Below are positions 33,527 to 42,192 of a stretch of 64,000 nucleotides of DNA, piece after piece. A program made the translations under genes and the position numbers. This DNA is from Streptomyces qaidamensis (GTDB lineage: Bacteria; Actinomycetota; Actinomycetes; Streptomycetales; Streptomycetaceae): positions 1,240,001 through 1,304,000 of the forward strand of contig NZ_CP015098.1 in assembly GCF_001611795.1 (NCBI RefSeq). The letters are read 5' to 3'. Within the stretch, counting starts at the first letter, position 1, and every line of letters begins with the position of its first letter. A model generated the notes under the pieces. It searched no databases. It was not told the origin of the DNA and worked only from the letters and a program-made list of their open reading frames with translations.

Positions 33527-34350
33527 ATGCAGCCCTCACGGCCCTACCCCAGCGACCTGTCCGACGCCCGCTGGGAACTCATCCGCCCCACCCTCGAAGC
33601 CTGGCGCCAAGCCCGCAACGGCATCCGCAAACCCACCCACGACCTGCGCGCCCTGATGAACGCCATCCTCTACGTCGACCGCACCGGCATCCCCTGGCGC
33701 TACCTGCCCCACGACTTCCCACCCCACCAAACCGTCTACGGCTACTTCGCCCACTGGGAAGCCGACGGCATCTTCGACCAGCTCACCGGCCTCTTACGCG
33801 GCAAAATCCGCCAGGCCGAAGGCCGCACCAACGAGCCCAACGCCTGCCTGATCGACAGCCAGAGCATCAAAACCTCCGCCACCGTCCCCTCACCAGCCAA
33901 GGCATCGACCCCGCCAAGAAAATCATCGGACGCAAACGGCACATCGTCACCGACACGCTCGGCCTCCTACTGGCCGTCGCCGTCACCGCCGCCAGCGTCC
34001 ACGACTCCGCCGCCGGCACCCAACTCCTGACCAAAGTCCGCGAGCGCCACCCCACCATCACCAAAGCCTGGGCCGACAACGGCTACAAAACCAAAGCCAT
34101 CGAACACGCCGCCCACCTCGGCATCGACCTCGAAATCGTCCAACGCGACCCCACCACCCGCGGCTTCCACGTCCAGCCCCGCCGCTGGGTCATCGAACGC
34201 ACCCTCGGCTGGCTCATGCACCACCGCCGCCTGGCCCGCGACTACGAAACCCACCCCCACCGATCAGCCGCCATGATCCAACTGGCCGCCATCAACCTCA
34301 TGACCCGCCGCCTCACCCACGAAGCCACCCCCAACTGGCGCGACAGCTAA
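33527..34350 (+). CDS. IS5-family transposase in two overlapping frames (-1 frameshift)
   Basis: The first frame (from ATG 33527) encodes the N-terminal DUF4096-type half: YPSDLSDARWELIRPTLEAWRQ, LNAILYVDRTGIPWRYLPHDFPPHQTVYGYFAHW (with M before N), and the catalytic Asp in ACLIDSQSIKTSATV. The frame then has to change by -1 at about 33885-33890 (VP into LTSQGIDPAKK), after which the DDE half continues: IIGRKRHIVTDTLGLLLAV, ADNGYKTKAIEH and RRWVIERTLGWLMHHRRLARDYE. A CCCC run at the junction could allow programmed slippage, as in many IS5/IS427-type elements, or it may be a simple mutation. Confidence 0.8.
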
Positions 34351-34376
34351 GCCAAATAAAACAGACAACCGAGAAC

Positions 34377-34387
34377 CAAACGCTCAC
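34377..34387 (-). repeat. right terminal inverted repeat of the IS5-family element
   Basis: CAAACGCTCAC, the complement of 33270-33280. Followed by TTA, the second copy of the target repeat. Confidence 0.8.
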
Positions 34388-34397
34388 TTAGGACGGC

Positions 34398-35360
34398 TCA
34401 GATCTCCTGGGGCTTGTAGGAGCTGGGGTCGCGCAGGATGACGCGGCGCAGCAGGTCGACGGTTTTGGTGACGCCCTCGACGGGGGCCACAAGAACGTCC
34501 TCGTGCTCGATGCTCAGGACGTCGTCGTAGCCGGCTCGGCGCAGGGCGAGGCAGAAGGCGCGCCAGAACGCGTCGTCGTGGCCGTAGCCGAGGGTGACGT
34601 AGTTCCAGGAGCGTTCCTCGGCGGCCATGACCGGCAGCGTCTCCAGCCTGCTGGTCAGGGCCTGGCGGGAGGGTTCCAGCCGGGTGTCCTTGGCGTGTAC
34701 GTGGTAGATCGCCTCGCCCAGGGCCTCGATCGCGGCGAGCGGGTCGGCGCCCATCCACATCAGGTGACTGGGGTCGAAGTTGGCCCCGACCACGGGCCCG
34801 ACCTCCTCCCGCAGGCGCAGGAGAGTGGGGACGTTGTAGACCGCCTGGTGGGCGTGCATCTCCAGAGCGAGCTTGGGTACACCCCGGTCACGGGAGTGGG
34901 CGACGAGGTCTCGCCAGTAGGGGAGTATGACCTCGGTCCATTGCCAGTCGAGGATCTGTGTGGTCTCCGGCGGCCAGGAGACCGTGATCCAGTTGGGGTT
35001 GGCGTCGCCCGGCCCGCCCGGCAGCCCGGACATCATCACCACGCGGTCGACGCCGAGGAGCGGGGCGAGAGCGATCGTCCTGCGCGCGACCTGGTCGTGC
35101 TCGCGGCCGCTGGGCCCGGGGTGCAGGGGATTGCCTGAGCAGGTGAGGGCGCTGATCGTGAGCCCTCGGTCGGCGAGCTTGGCCAGCAGTTCGCGACGCG
35201 CGCCGTCGCTGTCGAGAAGCCGGTCGATGTCGATGTGCGGGGCGGTGGACCAGGCTCCGGTGGCGAACTCCACGTGTTCCAAGCCGAGTTCGGCGGCCAG
35301 GTCCAGGGTCTCGTCGAGCGTGAGCTGCCCGACGCTGTCGGTGTTCAGACCGATTTTCAT
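34398..35360 (-). CDS. TIM-barrel sugar phosphate isomerase/epimerase
   Basis: A 320-residue AP-endonuclease-2-type TIM barrel. MKIGLNTDSVGQLTLDETLDLAAELGLEHVEF opens the fold; metal ligands are expected in LALEMHAHQAVYNV (Glu), GANFDPSHLMWMG (Asp, His), YHVHAKDTRLEP (His) and VLSIEHEDVL (Glu). It resembles IolE/IolH-like and D-tagatose-epimerase-like enzymes. It is 71 bp downstream of an inositol-type dehydrogenase in the same direction, so it probably acts on a keto-inositol or related sugar. The IS element lies 10 bp after its stop and may have removed further genes. Confidence 0.85.
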   Translation of the reverse strand: MKIGLNTDSVGQLTLDETLDLAAELGLEHVEFATGAWSTAPHIDIDRLLDSDGARRELLAKLADRGLTISALTCSGNPLHPGPSGREHDQVARRTIALAPLLGVDRVVMMSGLPGGPGDANPNWITVSWPPETTQILDWQWTEVILPYWRDLVAHSRDRGVPKLALEMHAHQAVYNVPTLLRLREEVGPVVGANFDPSHLMWMGADPLAAIEALGEAIYHVHAKDTRLEPSRQALTSRLETLPVMAAEERSWNYVTLGYGHDDAFWRAFCLALRRAGYDDVLSIEHEDVLVAPVEGVTKTVDLLRRVILRDPSSYKPQEI

Positions 35361-35431
35361 GATGCGTCCCGTCTGCGGTGTGGTCGGCGGGGAGGGGTCG
35401 TTCCCGCTGGTTCGGTGTGCCGGCGGTGGGG

Positions 35432-36451
35432 TCAGATGTAGAGGGCTGGGCGGTCGGCGAGTTCCACCTCGACGCGGCGGCCCTCGGTCTGGGCGCGGAT
35501 GCCCGCCTCGCAGACCGCGGCCACGGCGTAGCCGTCCCAGGCGCTGGGGCCGGTGACCTCGCCGCGCCGGGTGGCGTCGATCCATGCCTGGACCTCGCGG
35601 TCGTACGCTTCCTCGAACCGCTCGACGAAGCCGGGGGTGACCGTGCCGCCCCAGCGTCCGCCGGTGCTGACGAGCATGTCGTGCCGGTCGCCGATGCGGG
35701 CGGTGCCGTGCTCGCACACCGCCTCGGCCTGGACCTGGTAGCCGTAGCGGGCGTTGACGTAGATCTCGACGTCGACCAGGGAGCCGCCGTCGGTTTCGAA
35801 GACGACGAACTGCGGATCGGCCAGCCCTTCGGGCGCGTTGCCGGAGGGCCGCGGCCGCAGCACCGTGACGGACGTGATCTCCTGGCCGAGCAGCCAGCGG
35901 GTGATGTCCATCTCGTGGGTCACGGAGTCGTTGATGAGCATGGCGCTGGTGAAGTCCGGCGGGCAGGACGGGTTGCGGTGCCGGTTGTGCAGCATCAGCG
36001 GCCGGCCCAGCTCCCCGCTGTCCAGCAGCGCTTTGAGCTTGATGTACTCGTGGTCGTAACGGCGCATGAAGCCCACCTGCACCCGGCGGTGCCCGAGCCG
36101 CTGCTCGGCCTCCAGCACGCGCAGGGCGGAGGCGGCGTCGGGGGTGAGGGGCTTCTCGCACAGGACGGGCAGGTCGTGCTCGAACGCGGTGAGCAGTGCC
36201 GCCTCGTGTGCGATGCCCGGGGAGGCGAGCAGCACCGCGTCGACGTCGGGCGAGGCCATCGCTTCGGCGACGTCGCCGTAGGCCGCGCATCCTTCGACGT
36301 CGGCGGCGACCGTCTTGGCGCGGTCGGTGTCGACGTCGACGACGGCGGCCACATGGGCGCCGCTGGTCACCTCGCTGATCCGGCGTACGTGATCGGCTCC
36401 CATGCGGCCGGCGCCGATCACGGCGACTCCGAGGGAGGTGCGGTAGGTCAT
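35432..36451 (-). CDS. Gfo/Idh/MocA oxidoreductase, inositol 2-dehydrogenase-like
   Basis: A 339-residue NAD(P)-dependent dehydrogenase. The Rossmann nucleotide site is [17 protein letters not shown] (GAGRMG at residues 12-17) and the catalytic Lys is in [11 protein letters not shown]; the active-site region includes [15 protein letters not shown] and [16 protein letters not shown] (His and Asp of the dehydrogenase centre). Close in pattern to IolG. It would oxidise an inositol or similar polyol to a ketone for the neighbouring TIM-barrel isomerases. It is in a leftward cluster with the binding lipoprotein. Confidence 0.9.
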   Translation of the reverse strand: MTYRTSLGVAVIGAGRMGADHVRRISEVTSGAHVAAVVDVDTDRAKTVAADVEGCAAYGDVAEAMASPDVDAVLLASPGIAHEAALLTAFEHDLPVLCEKPLTPDAASALRVLEAEQRLGHRRVQVGFMRRYDHEYIKLKALLDSGELGRPLMLHNRHRNPSCPPDFTSAMLINDSVTHEMDITRWLLGQEITSVTVLRPRPSGNAPEGLADPQFVVFETDGGSLVDVEIYVNARYGYQVQAEAVCEHGTARIGDRHDMLVSTGGRWGGTVTPGFVERFEEAYDREVQAWIDATRRGEVTGPSAWDGYAVAAVCEAGIRAQTEGRRVEVELADRPALYI

Positions 36452-36546
36452 GTGGTTCCTTGACTGAAGGGTGGGCGATGGCGGTGACGGTCACCAGAGG
36501 GCCGGCCGAACCCACAGGGGCCCGGCCTTGACCCGGGTCGTACGCG

Positions 36547-37572
36547 TCACCGTGTTCCCTTGGCCGCGAACGTGGCGACGGCGGCGACATTGGACTTGTC
36601 GACGAAGGCCGGGCCGGTCAGCACGGGCGCCACGCCACCGCCGCTGTAGTTGCCGTTGTTCTTGTAGAGCCAGAGGGAGTCGACCGCCAGGTAGCCCTGC
36701 AGGTAGGGCTGCTGGTCGACGGCGATCTGGATGCTGCCGCCCTGGATCGCCTTCACGAGCTCCTTGTTGAGGTCGAAGGTGGCGACCTTGGCCTTGCTGC
36801 CGCTGTCGGACACCGCCTGAGTGGCGGTCAGCGCGACCGGGGCGGCGAGGGTGACGACGTAGTCGATGGAGGGGTCCTGCTTGAGCTTGGCGGTCATGGT
36901 CGACTTCACGGACGGCGTGTCGGCGCCGTTGACGAACAGGTTTTCCGTCGTGCCCGAGAACCCCTTCTTCACGCCCGCGCAGCGCGCTTCGAGGGCGACC
37001 TGGCCCTGTTCCTGAATGACACAGGCGACCTTCTTGGCACCGAGGGAACTCAGCTTCTTCCCGATCGCCTCGCCCGCGACGGTCTCGTCCTGGCCGAAGT
37101 ACTGGAGCAGGCCCTGCTTCTTCCAGTCGTCCACACCGGAGTTGAAGCCGACCACGGGTATACCGGCCCGCACTGCCTTGGCCACTGTTTCCTTCATGGC
37201 ATCGGGCTTGGCGAGGGTGACGGCGATGCCGTCGACCTTCTGGTCGATCGCGTTCTGCACCAGGTTGGCCTGGTTGCCCCCGCTCGGGTCGGCGGAGTAG
37301 ATCAGCTTGACGTTGTCCTTGGCGGCCGCGGCCTGGGCGCCCTTGCGGATGGTGTCCCAGAACGTGTCACCGGGGACGGCGTGGGTGATCATCGCGATGG
37401 TCATACGGGGCGTGGTGGCCTTGCCGGCGGAGACGCCACCGGCGCTCTCCTCCGACTTCTTGCCGCCCGAGCTGCTGGAGCAGCCGGCGAGTGCCAGGAC
37501 TGTACTGGCGGCCACGGCCACCAGGATGGTGAATCTGCGGGAGCGGGAGCGGGAGGGAAGCGAGCGGTTCAT
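36547..37572 (-). CDS. ABC-type sugar-binding lipoprotein (ribose/inositol class)
   Basis: A 341-residue periplasmic-binding-protein type I lipoprotein. The lipobox VLALAGC places the lipid-modified Cys at residue 31, followed by a Ser/Gly linker. The fold shows MTIAMITHAVPGDTFWDTIRKGAQAAA, GNQANLVQNAIDQKVDGIAVTLAKPDA, AGIPVVGFNSGVDDW and IQIAVDQQPYLQGYLAVDSLWLY. Unlike most such operons there is no ATPase or RbsC-type permease gene next to it. The ligand is probably the substrate of the adjacent dehydrogenase. Confidence 0.9.
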   Translation of the reverse strand: MNRSLPSRSRSRRFTILVAVAASTVLALAGCSSSSGGKKSEESAGGVSAGKATTPRMTIAMITHAVPGDTFWDTIRKGAQAAAAKDNVKLIYSADPSGGNQANLVQNAIDQKVDGIAVTLAKPDAMKETVAKAVRAGIPVVGFNSGVDDWKKQGLLQYFGQDETVAGEAIGKKLSSLGAKKVACVIQEQGQVALEARCAGVKKGFSGTTENLFVNGADTPSVKSTMTAKLKQDPSIDYVVTLAAPVALTATQAVSDSGSKAKVATFDLNKELVKAIQGGSIQIAVDQQPYLQGYLAVDSLWLYKNNGNYSGGGVAPVLTGPAFVDKSNVAAVATFAAKGTR

Positions 37573-37691
37573 TTCGGCACCTCACTGTGCTGACTTGCGG
37601 GAAGGGGTGATCCACCGGTGGGACGCAACGCATCCCGTTGTGGGTCGGGCGGGGAGCTGTTGGGTGGCCTGCTGTGCGGCTCGGGGTGGGA

Positions 37692-38474
37692 TCAGAGGGT
37701 GAACGCGGCGCGGAACCGCTCCATGGCGGTGCCACTGTCGCCGGAGGGCCATGCCTCCAGGGCGACCGTGCCGTCGTAGCCGAGGTCGGTGAGGGCGCGG
37801 GCGACGGCCGGATAGCTGATCTCTCCGGTGCCGGGTTCGCAGCGGCCGGGCACGTCGGCGACCTGGATTTCTCCGATCAGGCCGGCGCCGTGCGCGCGGC
37901 GGATCAGTTCGATGAGGTTTCCCTCGCCGATCTGGGCGTGGTACAGGTCCAGATTCATCCGCAGACCGGGCCGATCGACTGCCGCGACCAGGGCGTAGGT
38001 GTTGGCGGCCCGCGCGAACGGGACGCCGGGGTGGTCGACGGCGGTGTTGAGGTTCTCCAAGGTGAAGGTGACGCCCGCGCCTTCGCCCAGTTCGGCCAGG
38101 CGGGTGAGCGTGCGGTGGGCGGTGATCCACATGTCGCCGGTGGCCTCGCCGGTCACCGGCACCACGGGCAGGCCCTCGCTGTCCAGGCCGGTGCCGTGCA
38201 GGTTGAGCCGGGGGCAGCCGAGATGCTCGGCGGCCTTGACCGACTCCTCGGCTGTGCGCAGGAGTTCGGCTGCGCCGTCCGGGTCGGTCAGGGCGCCGCG
38301 GATGTAGCCGGTCATCGAGGAGAACTCGGCGGGGGTCTGGGCCAGTGCGTCCAGGTCGTGCCGGGTCCAGTCCCAGATCTCCACCTGGAAGCCGGCCTCG
38401 TGGATGCGCCGGGCCCGCTCATCGACCGGCAGGTCGCGGTAGACCATCTCGGCACAGACCGCCAACGTGTACAT
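37692..38474 (-). CDS. TIM-barrel isomerase, hydroxypyruvate isomerase/IolI-like
   Basis: A 260-residue AP-endonuclease-2-type TIM barrel. It opens YTLAVCAEMVYRDLPVDERARRIHEAGFQVEIWDW; metal-ligand strands are FTLENLNT (Glu), LRMNLDLYHAQIGEG (Asp, His), IGEIQVADVPGRCEPGTGEI (Gln/Asp) and GTVALEAWPSGD (Glu). The sequence is close to hydroxypyruvate isomerase (Hyi) and 2-keto-myo-inositol isomerases. The ATG at 38474 follows GGAGC; the longer frame lacks a ribosome site and would enter the operator. It is divergent from the LacI regulator. Confidence 0.88.
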   Translation of the reverse strand: MYTLAVCAEMVYRDLPVDERARRIHEAGFQVEIWDWTRHDLDALAQTPAEFSSMTGYIRGALTDPDGAAELLRTAEESVKAAEHLGCPRLNLHGTGLDSEGLPVVPVTGEATGDMWITAHRTLTRLAELGEGAGVTFTLENLNTAVDHPGVPFARAANTYALVAAVDRPGLRMNLDLYHAQIGEGNLIELIRRAHGAGLIGEIQVADVPGRCEPGTGEISYPAVARALTDLGYDGTVALEAWPSGDSGTAMERFRAAFTL

Positions 38475-38487
38475 CGCAGCTCCAGAC

Positions 38488-38584
38488 TTATAACGTTCTA
38501 AGAGAACAGGAGCAGTACGCCAGGCGCCGGGCAGCCTGTCAAGGGTTTGTGCGGACATTTGATTTATAACGTTGTAACAACGTT
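38488..38584. promoter_or_regulatory. two LacI-type operator sites in a divergent promoter region
   Basis: The perfect 17-bp palindrome AACGTTGT-A-ACAACGTT (38568-38584) lies 72 bp before the LacI-family start, and a related half-site sequence TTATAACGTTCTAA (38488-38501) lies 14 bp before the leftward isomerase start. Both share the string TATAACGTT, so one regulator probably binds both and controls both directions. Confidence 0.7.
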
Positions 38585-38655
38585 GACCAGTGCGTGTCCT
38601 GCTGGGCTCGGTCTACGATCACCTCGGAGAAGACCCTCGATCAGGAAGGCCGACG

Positions 38656-39690
38656 GTGCCATCGCGCTCTGCCGTCCCGGACGGAAAGCGGCCGACGCTC
38701 AGCGACCTCGCGGCGCGGGCAGGTGTCTCCGTGCCACTTGCCTCCATGGTCATGCGCGGTGCCAAGGGGCCCAGCGCGGCAAGTCGCGAGCGGGTACTGC
38801 GGGCCGCGCAGGAGATCGGCTACCGGCCGGACAGCAGGGCCCGCCTCCTGCGCAGCAGCCGCTCGCACCTGGTGGGAGTGCAGTTCGACCTGCGACAGCC
38901 CTTCCACGCCGACATGGTTGAGGCGCTCTACGCCGCGGCGGGGGCGGCCGGCTATCAGATCGCGCTCAGCGCCGTCGCCGCGAGCCGCAGCGAACAGGAG
39001 GCGGTGGAGACGCTGCTCGACGACCGCTGCGAGGCGTTGATCCTGCTCAGCCCCCATGCCCCGGTGGCCCGGCTGGCAGAACTCGCGGCGCAGCTTCCCG
39101 TCGTCTCCGTGGCCCGCCGGCTGCGTCCGCTCACCGACGGCGTCGACGTCGTCCGCGCGGCCGACGACGAGGGCGCCCGCCAGGCGGTCGACCACCTCGT
39201 GGCACTGGGCCACCACGACATCGTCCACATCGACGGGGGCAGGGCGCCGGGCGCGGCCGACCGGCGCCGCGGCTACAAGTCGGCCATGAAGGACCACGGC
39301 CTCACCGACCGCGTCCGCCTCGTGCCGGGCGGGCTGACCGAGGACCACGGCGCGGCAGCCGCACGAACACTCCTCGCCGAGGCTGCCCGCCCCACCGCCG
39401 TCCTCGCCTTCAACGACCACTGCGCCATCGGCGTCCTCGACACCTTCCTGCGCGCCCGTATCCCTGTGCCCGACGAGATCTCGGTCGTCGGCTTCGACGA
39501 CAGCCACCTCGCCCGCCTCGCCCACGTCCAGCTCACCACGGTCGGGCAAGAAGCCCGCCAGCTGGCGCGCCGGGCCGTGAGCCGGGCCGTCGCCCGGCTG
39601 GAGGGTGAGGCGGCGGACGACGAACGAGAAGTCGTCGTCACACCACACCTCGTCATACGAAGCACCACCAGGGCACCTTGCCGCTCCTGA
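38656..39690 (+). CDS. LacI-family transcriptional repressor
   Basis: A 344-residue regulator. The LacI HTH is residues about 14-65 (TLSDLAARAGVSVPLASMVM, SRERVLRAAQEIGYRPDSRA), followed by the hinge and a periplasmic-binding-type sensor (SHLVGVQFDLRQPFHADMVEALYAAA, ALVALGHHDIVHIDGG with V/D variants, PTAVLAFNDHCAIGVLDTFL, ISVVGFDDSHLARLAHVQLTTVGQ). The GTG at 38656 is set by AGGAAGG upstream. Divergent from the inositol-type cluster, whose operators it probably binds; the ligand would be a sugar or polyol. Confidence 0.92.
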   Translation: MPSRSAVPDGKRPTLSDLAARAGVSVPLASMVMRGAKGPSAASRERVLRAAQEIGYRPDSRARLLRSSRSHLVGVQFDLRQPFHADMVEALYAAAGAAGYQIALSAVAASRSEQEAVETLLDDRCEALILLSPHAPVARLAELAAQLPVVSVARRLRPLTDGVDVVRAADDEGARQAVDHLVALGHHDIVHIDGGRAPGAADRRRGYKSAMKDHGLTDRVRLVPGGLTEDHGAAAARTLLAEAARPTAVLAFNDHCAIGVLDTFLRARIPVPDEISVVGFDDSHLARLAHVQLTTVGQEARQLARRAVSRAVARLEGEAADDEREVVVTPHLVIRSTTRAPCRS

Positions 39691-40156
39691 CCCGCGCTGC
39701 TCCAGTCCCGGCCCGATCTGGTCGAAGTTCCACCGCGGCCCCAAAGGACCACTTGCGGCTGTCCGCCGAGGAACCCGCCTCCATCCGGGAGGCTACGTCC
39801 ACTGCCGCGGCCGGAGCTGCCAGGGTCTCGACGAGTTCCTCCCGGGCGATCAACTCCGCATCGCCGAGAACGAACTGATCGCCCCAGCCCCTCCCTCAAT
39901 GACACCGAGACCATGCCTGAACAGCGGAAACGGCGAGCAGGCCCGCCGCGAGTATCGCCGGCAGACGAGATCCCGCCCGACCCGCCAACTCCTTCACCAC
40001 AGCCTTGGCTTACCTGGCCAGACGGGCCGTGCGTCGCTGGTGACGCTCAAACGCTCCGGGCATCTGCTCGCGTAAGGGCCGCCGGCAGCCGCGCGTGGGA
40101 CGCACCAAGCGCCGCACCCGCACACGGACGTCGAGGACGGCTGCCCGTCCGCCGCC
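39691..40156. other. intergenic stretch with no recognised gene
   Basis: About 465 bp between the LacI gene and the crotonase fragment. The possible reading frames here are short, low in codon bias and match nothing I recognise. It borders gene debris and probably is itself eroded sequence. Confidence 0.4.
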
Positions 40157-40250
40157 TCTGATCGAGGGCGTCGCGCCGCTCGGGGCGGTTGAGCAGCAGC
40201 CACCGGACGGTGCCGCGTTGCTTCGAGCGGAACCTGGTCGGTCTGCTGAC
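40157..40250 (-). pseudogene. 5' fragment of an enoyl-CoA hydratase gene
   Basis: Leftward translation gives VSRPTRFRSKQRGTVRWLLL then NRPERRDALDQR, the start of a crotonase-fold protein (typical pattern: W-L-N-R-P-E-R-R-N-A-L). The homology ends there; the rest of the gene is missing. It sits next to the intact CocE-type gene and marks a deletion. Confidence 0.55.
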
Positions 40251-40411
40251 CGATAGATCTTCACTGCGGCGTATGCCGAGGGGCAGGCGCCCGTGGGAGG
40301 TCATCGCCTCCGCCGCAGGAGGCCTGCCGCCCCTCGACCGAGCCGGCATGGCTACTTCGGCGCCCTTGCCCACCGGAGCAACGGATCGGCGGGCTCTCCC
40401 CTCACTCCCGC

Positions 40412-42088
40412 TCAGGCCGGAGGCACCACGGGCAGGACGATGCGGGACGGCCGGGCGGGATCGTGGAAGACCTGCTGCCGGGCCACTCGGACCGTGGTGG
40501 CGGTTTCCTCGGGCTCGCCCGTGTTGAGATTGCGGTCCCAGCGGGGGAAGTTGCTGGAGGTGACCTGGACCCGTATCCGGTGACCCGCCCGGAAGACGAT
40601 GCTGGTCGACCACAGGTCCACGACATGCTCGGCCGCCTCGCCCGGTGTCGCCGCGCGCACCCGCACGATGCCGTCGGCCACATTGCGCGAGACCCCGTCC
40701 TCGTCGACGTCGCACAGGCGCGCCACCCAGTCGGTCGAGGGCCCGTCCGTGGCCGCGAAGAGCACCACCCGGACGCGGCCGGTCACCTCGACGTCCTCGA
40801 TGAGCGGTTCGGTGGTGAAGACCAGGACGTCCTCGCGTCCCTCCACGGCCGTCTGGTCGAGTGGCCCGGGACGGAACTCGTCGGACATCAGGAGCGCGCC
40901 GCCGGTCGTGGGCACCGGGTCCATGGGGTCGTAGGTGAACTCCTCGGCCCGCTCGGCCGTGGACGGCGGCTCCTGCGTCAGGCGTCCGTCGGCGCGCAGG
41001 TGGAAGTCCGTGTCCGCCGCCCGAGACAGGGGCCATTCCGTCTCCTCACGCCACTGGTTGATGCCCATGACGAACAGCAGCACCGTGCCCGTGTCCGGCT
41101 CCTGGGCCTCGCCGTCGCCGAGCGTGCGCTGGAACCAGTCGAACTGCATGTCGTGCACGCGTCCCCGCAGGCCCATGAAGTCGGAGTGCGCGCCGAACCC
41201 GAAGTTGACGTCACCGACCACGTGCTGCCAGTTGGTGTGGGTCCACGGGCCCATGATGAGCGTGGCGGACCGGCCGGCGCGGCGCATGGCGGTGAAGTTG
41301 TCGAGCGTGCCCTGGCTGAAGATGTCGTACCAGCCACCGACCTGGAAGGTGGGCAGGTCGACCTCGTCGTGCCGGCCCGCGACGGTGCAGGACCGCGCCC
41401 AGTCGGGCTCCCGCCGGGACCGCTCGTAGCCCAGCTCGGGCAGATCGTGCCGGGTGAACGCGGGAAACCGCCCGGCGGGCAGCTCTCCGTAGCCGCCGCT
41501 CGCCAGGCCGTCCAGATCCTGCACGAGCCCGGTGATGCTGCTCACGAGACCTCCGAGGTCCGTGCGGTGACGGCGCATCAGCGTGTCGGCGCCCTGAACG
41601 AGAGACCAGGGCACGGTGATGCCGAGTTCGATCGCGCCGCCGCGCGTCCACAGGCCGTCGTCCGGGTCGGACCACGTGATCAACGGTGCGATCGCCTTCA
41701 GCTCCGGCGGCTTCGACAGCGCCGCCATCCACTGTGTGTTGCCGAAATAGCTGCCGCCGATCATGCCGACGGCGCCGTTCGAGTCGGGCAGGGCAGCGGC
41801 CCACCGCACGGTGTCGTAACCGTCGCTCTCCTCGTACGTCCACGGCTCCCACTCCCCCTCGGAGGCGAAGCGGCCCCGGGTGTCCTGGATGACCACCAGG
41901 AAGCCGCGCCTGGCCGCGGCCAGAGGATCGAGTACAACGCCCATCATGGGTGTCTGCTTGCCGTACGGCAGTCGGCTCAGCAACACCGGCCACGGCCCCG
42001 TACCTCCGGGCCGGTAGACATCCGCGCGCAGCACCGTGCCGTCACGCATCTCCGCCGGAACATCGAACTCGATCCGTATCTCCGCCAC
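40412..42088 (-). CDS. CocE/NonD-family hydrolase (X-Pro dipeptidyl-peptidase type)
   Basis: A 558-residue alpha/beta hydrolase. The N-terminal catalytic domain shows MRDGTVLRADVYRPGG, VIQDTRGRFASEGEW and the nucleophile elbow GMIGGSYFGNTQW (Ser near residue 111). The Asp/His part includes VGGWYDIFSQGTLDNF and GPWTHTNWQHVVGDVNFG. The C-terminal jelly roll (about 340-555) is typical of the family: EDVEVTGRVRVVLFAATDGPSTDWVARLCDV and VTSSNFPRWDRNLNTGE. Members hydrolyse acyl esters or Pro-peptides. The GTG at 42088 has AAGGAGC upstream. Downstream of the TetR-controlled hydrolase and probably in the same regulon. Confidence 0.9.
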   Translation of the reverse strand: MAEIRIEFDVPAEMRDGTVLRADVYRPGGTGPWPVLLSRLPYGKQTPMMGVVLDPLAAARRGFLVVIQDTRGRFASEGEWEPWTYEESDGYDTVRWAAALPDSNGAVGMIGGSYFGNTQWMAALSKPPELKAIAPLITWSDPDDGLWTRGGAIELGITVPWSLVQGADTLMRRHRTDLGGLVSSITGLVQDLDGLASGGYGELPAGRFPAFTRHDLPELGYERSRREPDWARSCTVAGRHDEVDLPTFQVGGWYDIFSQGTLDNFTAMRRAGRSATLIMGPWTHTNWQHVVGDVNFGFGAHSDFMGLRGRVHDMQFDWFQRTLGDGEAQEPDTGTVLLFVMGINQWREETEWPLSRAADTDFHLRADGRLTQEPPSTAERAEEFTYDPMDPVPTTGGALLMSDEFRPGPLDQTAVEGREDVLVFTTEPLIEDVEVTGRVRVVLFAATDGPSTDWVARLCDVDEDGVSRNVADGIVRVRAATPGEAAEHVVDLWSTSIVFRAGHRIRVQVTSSNFPRWDRNLNTGEPEETATTVRVARQQVFHDPARPSRIVLPVVPPA

Positions 42089-42192
42089 GCGCTGCTCCTT
42101 TGCATGCCCCGACGCTGTCAGGCACATGGTCGAACCCGGTCCCCGTCCCGCACTACCCCCGAACGGGGGTGGCTACGGCGCTCCCGGGACAG

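Larger units (their letters stand above)
33270..34387 (+). mobile_element. IS5-family insertion sequence
   Basis: A 1118-bp element. Terminal inverted repeats GTGAGCGTTTG (33270-33280) and CAAACGCTCAC (34377-34387) are perfect, and the sequence TTA is repeated on both outer flanks (33267-33269 and 34388-34390), a 3-bp target duplication of the TNA kind seen in some IS5 subgroups. The transposase starts 257 bp inside the left end, which is unusually far. It landed 10 bp beyond the stop of the TIM-barrel gene at 34398. Confidence 0.8.

Noticed and set aside
39691..40156. Possible small genes (for example a frame containing GLDEFLPGDQLRIAENEL)
   Set aside because: Starts, codon bias and family matches are all weak; left as unassigned intergenic sequence.
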